A stretch of DNA of 5,926 nucleotides, taken from NCBI GenBank assembly GCA_964603615.1, contig CAZRVU010000074.1:1-5926 (forward strand). Reading direction: 5' to 3'. Both the position numbers and the translations under genes were made by a program. Source of the stretch: JAAZMI01 sp964603615 (GTDB taxonomy: Bacteria > Bacillota > Dethiobacteria > DTU022 > UBA8154). Of the stretch, positions 5,232 to 5,926 are shown one piece after another (within the stretch, counting starts at the first letter, position 1; each line of letters starts with the position of its first letter). The notes below the pieces were generated by a model, which ran no database searches, was not told the DNA's origin, and was given only the letters and a program-made list of their open reading frames with translations.

Positions 5232-5926
5232 TACTTAAACACCTCCTCCGGGTGTATTATTTTCCCGGCAATCGCTGATGCAGCCGCTACTGCTGGACTA
5301 GATAAATAAACTTCACTTGTGACATGCCCCATACGCCCTATAAAGTTTCTATTCGTAGTCGAAAGTGCCTTTTCATGACTTGCAAGGACTCCCATGTGTG
5401 CACCCAGGCACGGCCCACAAGTCGGGGTGCTCACAACTGCCCCCGCTTCGATAAAAATTTCAATGAGCCCTTTTCGTAAACACTCCAGATAAATATCCTG
5501 TGTCCCCGGAATAATTATTAGTCTTAATTTATCAGAAATCTTTTTACCATCTAATATTTTTGCAGCAATCGACATATCATCCATTCTACCGTTTACGCAA
5601 GAACCTATTACAACCTGATCTAGCCTAACTTCTGGGACATCATAAATAGGGATTCCATTTCCTGGAGAATAAGGAAGGGATACATAAGGAGGGATATCAT
5701 CCAACTTTATTTTTATAACTTCACAAAAACAAGCATCTTCGTCACTAGAATAAATAAAATAATCTCCTTTTTTCCTGGATTCTATAAAATCAATACTTAA
5801 CTGATCAACGTTGAAAATTCCGGCTTTAGCTCCTGCTTCTACAGACATATTTGCAATTGTTAAACGCCCATCAATGCTGATGGGCTCCAAAGCTTCATCA
5901 TGGTATTCTAATACTTTGTAATTAGC
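5231..5926 (-). CDS. leuC: LeuC-type 3-isopropylmalate dehydratase / homoaconitase-family large subunit (5' part outside window)
   Basis: Large subunit of a [4Fe-4S] hydro-lyase of the aconitase superfamily, which with the next gene would form a cytoplasmic heterodimer isomerising a 2-hydroxy to a 3-hydroxy di- or tricarboxylate through an unsaturated intermediate. The frame is open to the right edge, so 231 residues (about the C-terminal 55% of a ~420-residue protein) are visible. The TTG at 5890 is internal, because the upstream codons encode a matching family sequence (ANYKVLEYHDEA before LEPISIDGR). All three cluster cysteines are present: GSCVNGR (Cys codon 5597-5599) and TCGPC (5417-5419 and 5408-5410). 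STTNRNFIGRMGH and the SSPAVAAASAIAG tail are typical. The short form with TCGPCLGAHMG is the archaeal/clostridial type shared by isopropylmalate isomerase, homoaconitase and dimethylmaleate hydratase, so the substrate is not fixed. The usual PHSPDN-like segment reads PYSPGN here. Family assignment is very secure; the leucine-pathway role is uncertain. Confidence 0.93.
   Translation of the reverse strand, partial: ANYKVLEYHDEALEPISIDGRLTIANMSVEAGAKAGIFNVDQLSIDFIESRKKGDYFIYSSDEDACFCEVIKIKLDDIPPYVSLPYSPGNGIPIYDVPEVRLDQVVIGSCVNGRMDDMSIAAKILDGKKISDKLRLIIIPGTQDIYLECLRKGLIEIFIEAGAVVSTPTCGPCLGAHMGVLASHEKALSTTNRNFIGRMGHVTSEVYLSSPAVAAASAIAGKIIHPEEVFK
5241..5249 (-). promoter_or_regulatory. Strong ribosome binding site of the leuD-like gene
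   Basis: GGAGGAGGT on the minus strand, 9 bases before the leuD-like ATG and inside the 3' end of the leuC-like gene. It is a near-ideal match to the 16S anti-Shine-Dalgarno and fixes the ATG at 5231 despite the one-base overlap with the preceding stop. Confidence 0.85.

Noticed and set aside
1..5926. CRISPR arrays, insertion-sequence ends, tRNA or rRNA genes
   Set aside because: No spaced direct repeats, terminal inverted repeats with a transposase, or cloverleaf-like segments were seen on either strand.

Overview
The window is an AT-rich stretch in which every convincing gene lies on the minus strand, so it reads from right to left. Strong purine-rich Shine-Dalgarno sequences, GTG/TTG-tolerant starts, a lipoprotein-type TRAP binding protein and compact archaeal/clostridial-type LeuC and LeuD subunits suggest a low-GC Gram-positive bacterium, probably an anaerobic Clostridia-like Bacillota. 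This is inferred from gene style only; there is no rRNA or marker gene.

Layout in transcription order: (1) the C-terminal part of a LeuC-type aconitase-superfamily large subunit, running off the right edge (5231-5926); (2) its LeuD-type small subunit, overlapping the leuC stop by one base (4737-5231); (3) a 176-base leader with hairpins and a possible 14-codon ORF; (4) a LeuB-type beta-decarboxylating dehydrogenase (3451-4560); (5) a 120-base gap; (6) an MmgE/PrpD-family protein (1957-3330); (7) a 409-base non-coding gap with small dyads; (8) a DctP-type TRAP solute-binding lipoprotein (498-1547, not the longer GTG-started frame); (9) a 228-base spacer with a perfect 17-bp hairpin; (10) the N-terminal part of a DctQ-like TRAP membrane subunit that starts at TTG and hits a stop after 79 codons (30-269), just inside the left edge.

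Taken singly the enzymes would be called leucine-biosynthesis LeuCD and LeuB. Together with a PrpD-family protein and a carboxylate-type TRAP importer they look more like a catabolic organic-acid cluster. A possible logic is uptake of a carboxylate (DctP), dehydration or another step on a hydroxy-acid (PrpD-like), hydration/isomerisation of the unsaturated acid (LeuCD-like), then NAD(P)-dependent oxidative decarboxylation to a 2-oxo acid (LeuB-like). The LeuB-like protein keeps its catalytic and metal-binding residues but has changes at the cofactor-specificity site, at a normally conserved Asn beside the catalytic Lys, and around the substrate-recognition helix. This supports a paralogue with a different substrate and perhaps a different cofactor. 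The true substrate cannot be read from the sequence, and an ordinary leucine operon next to a PrpD/TRAP cluster is not excluded.
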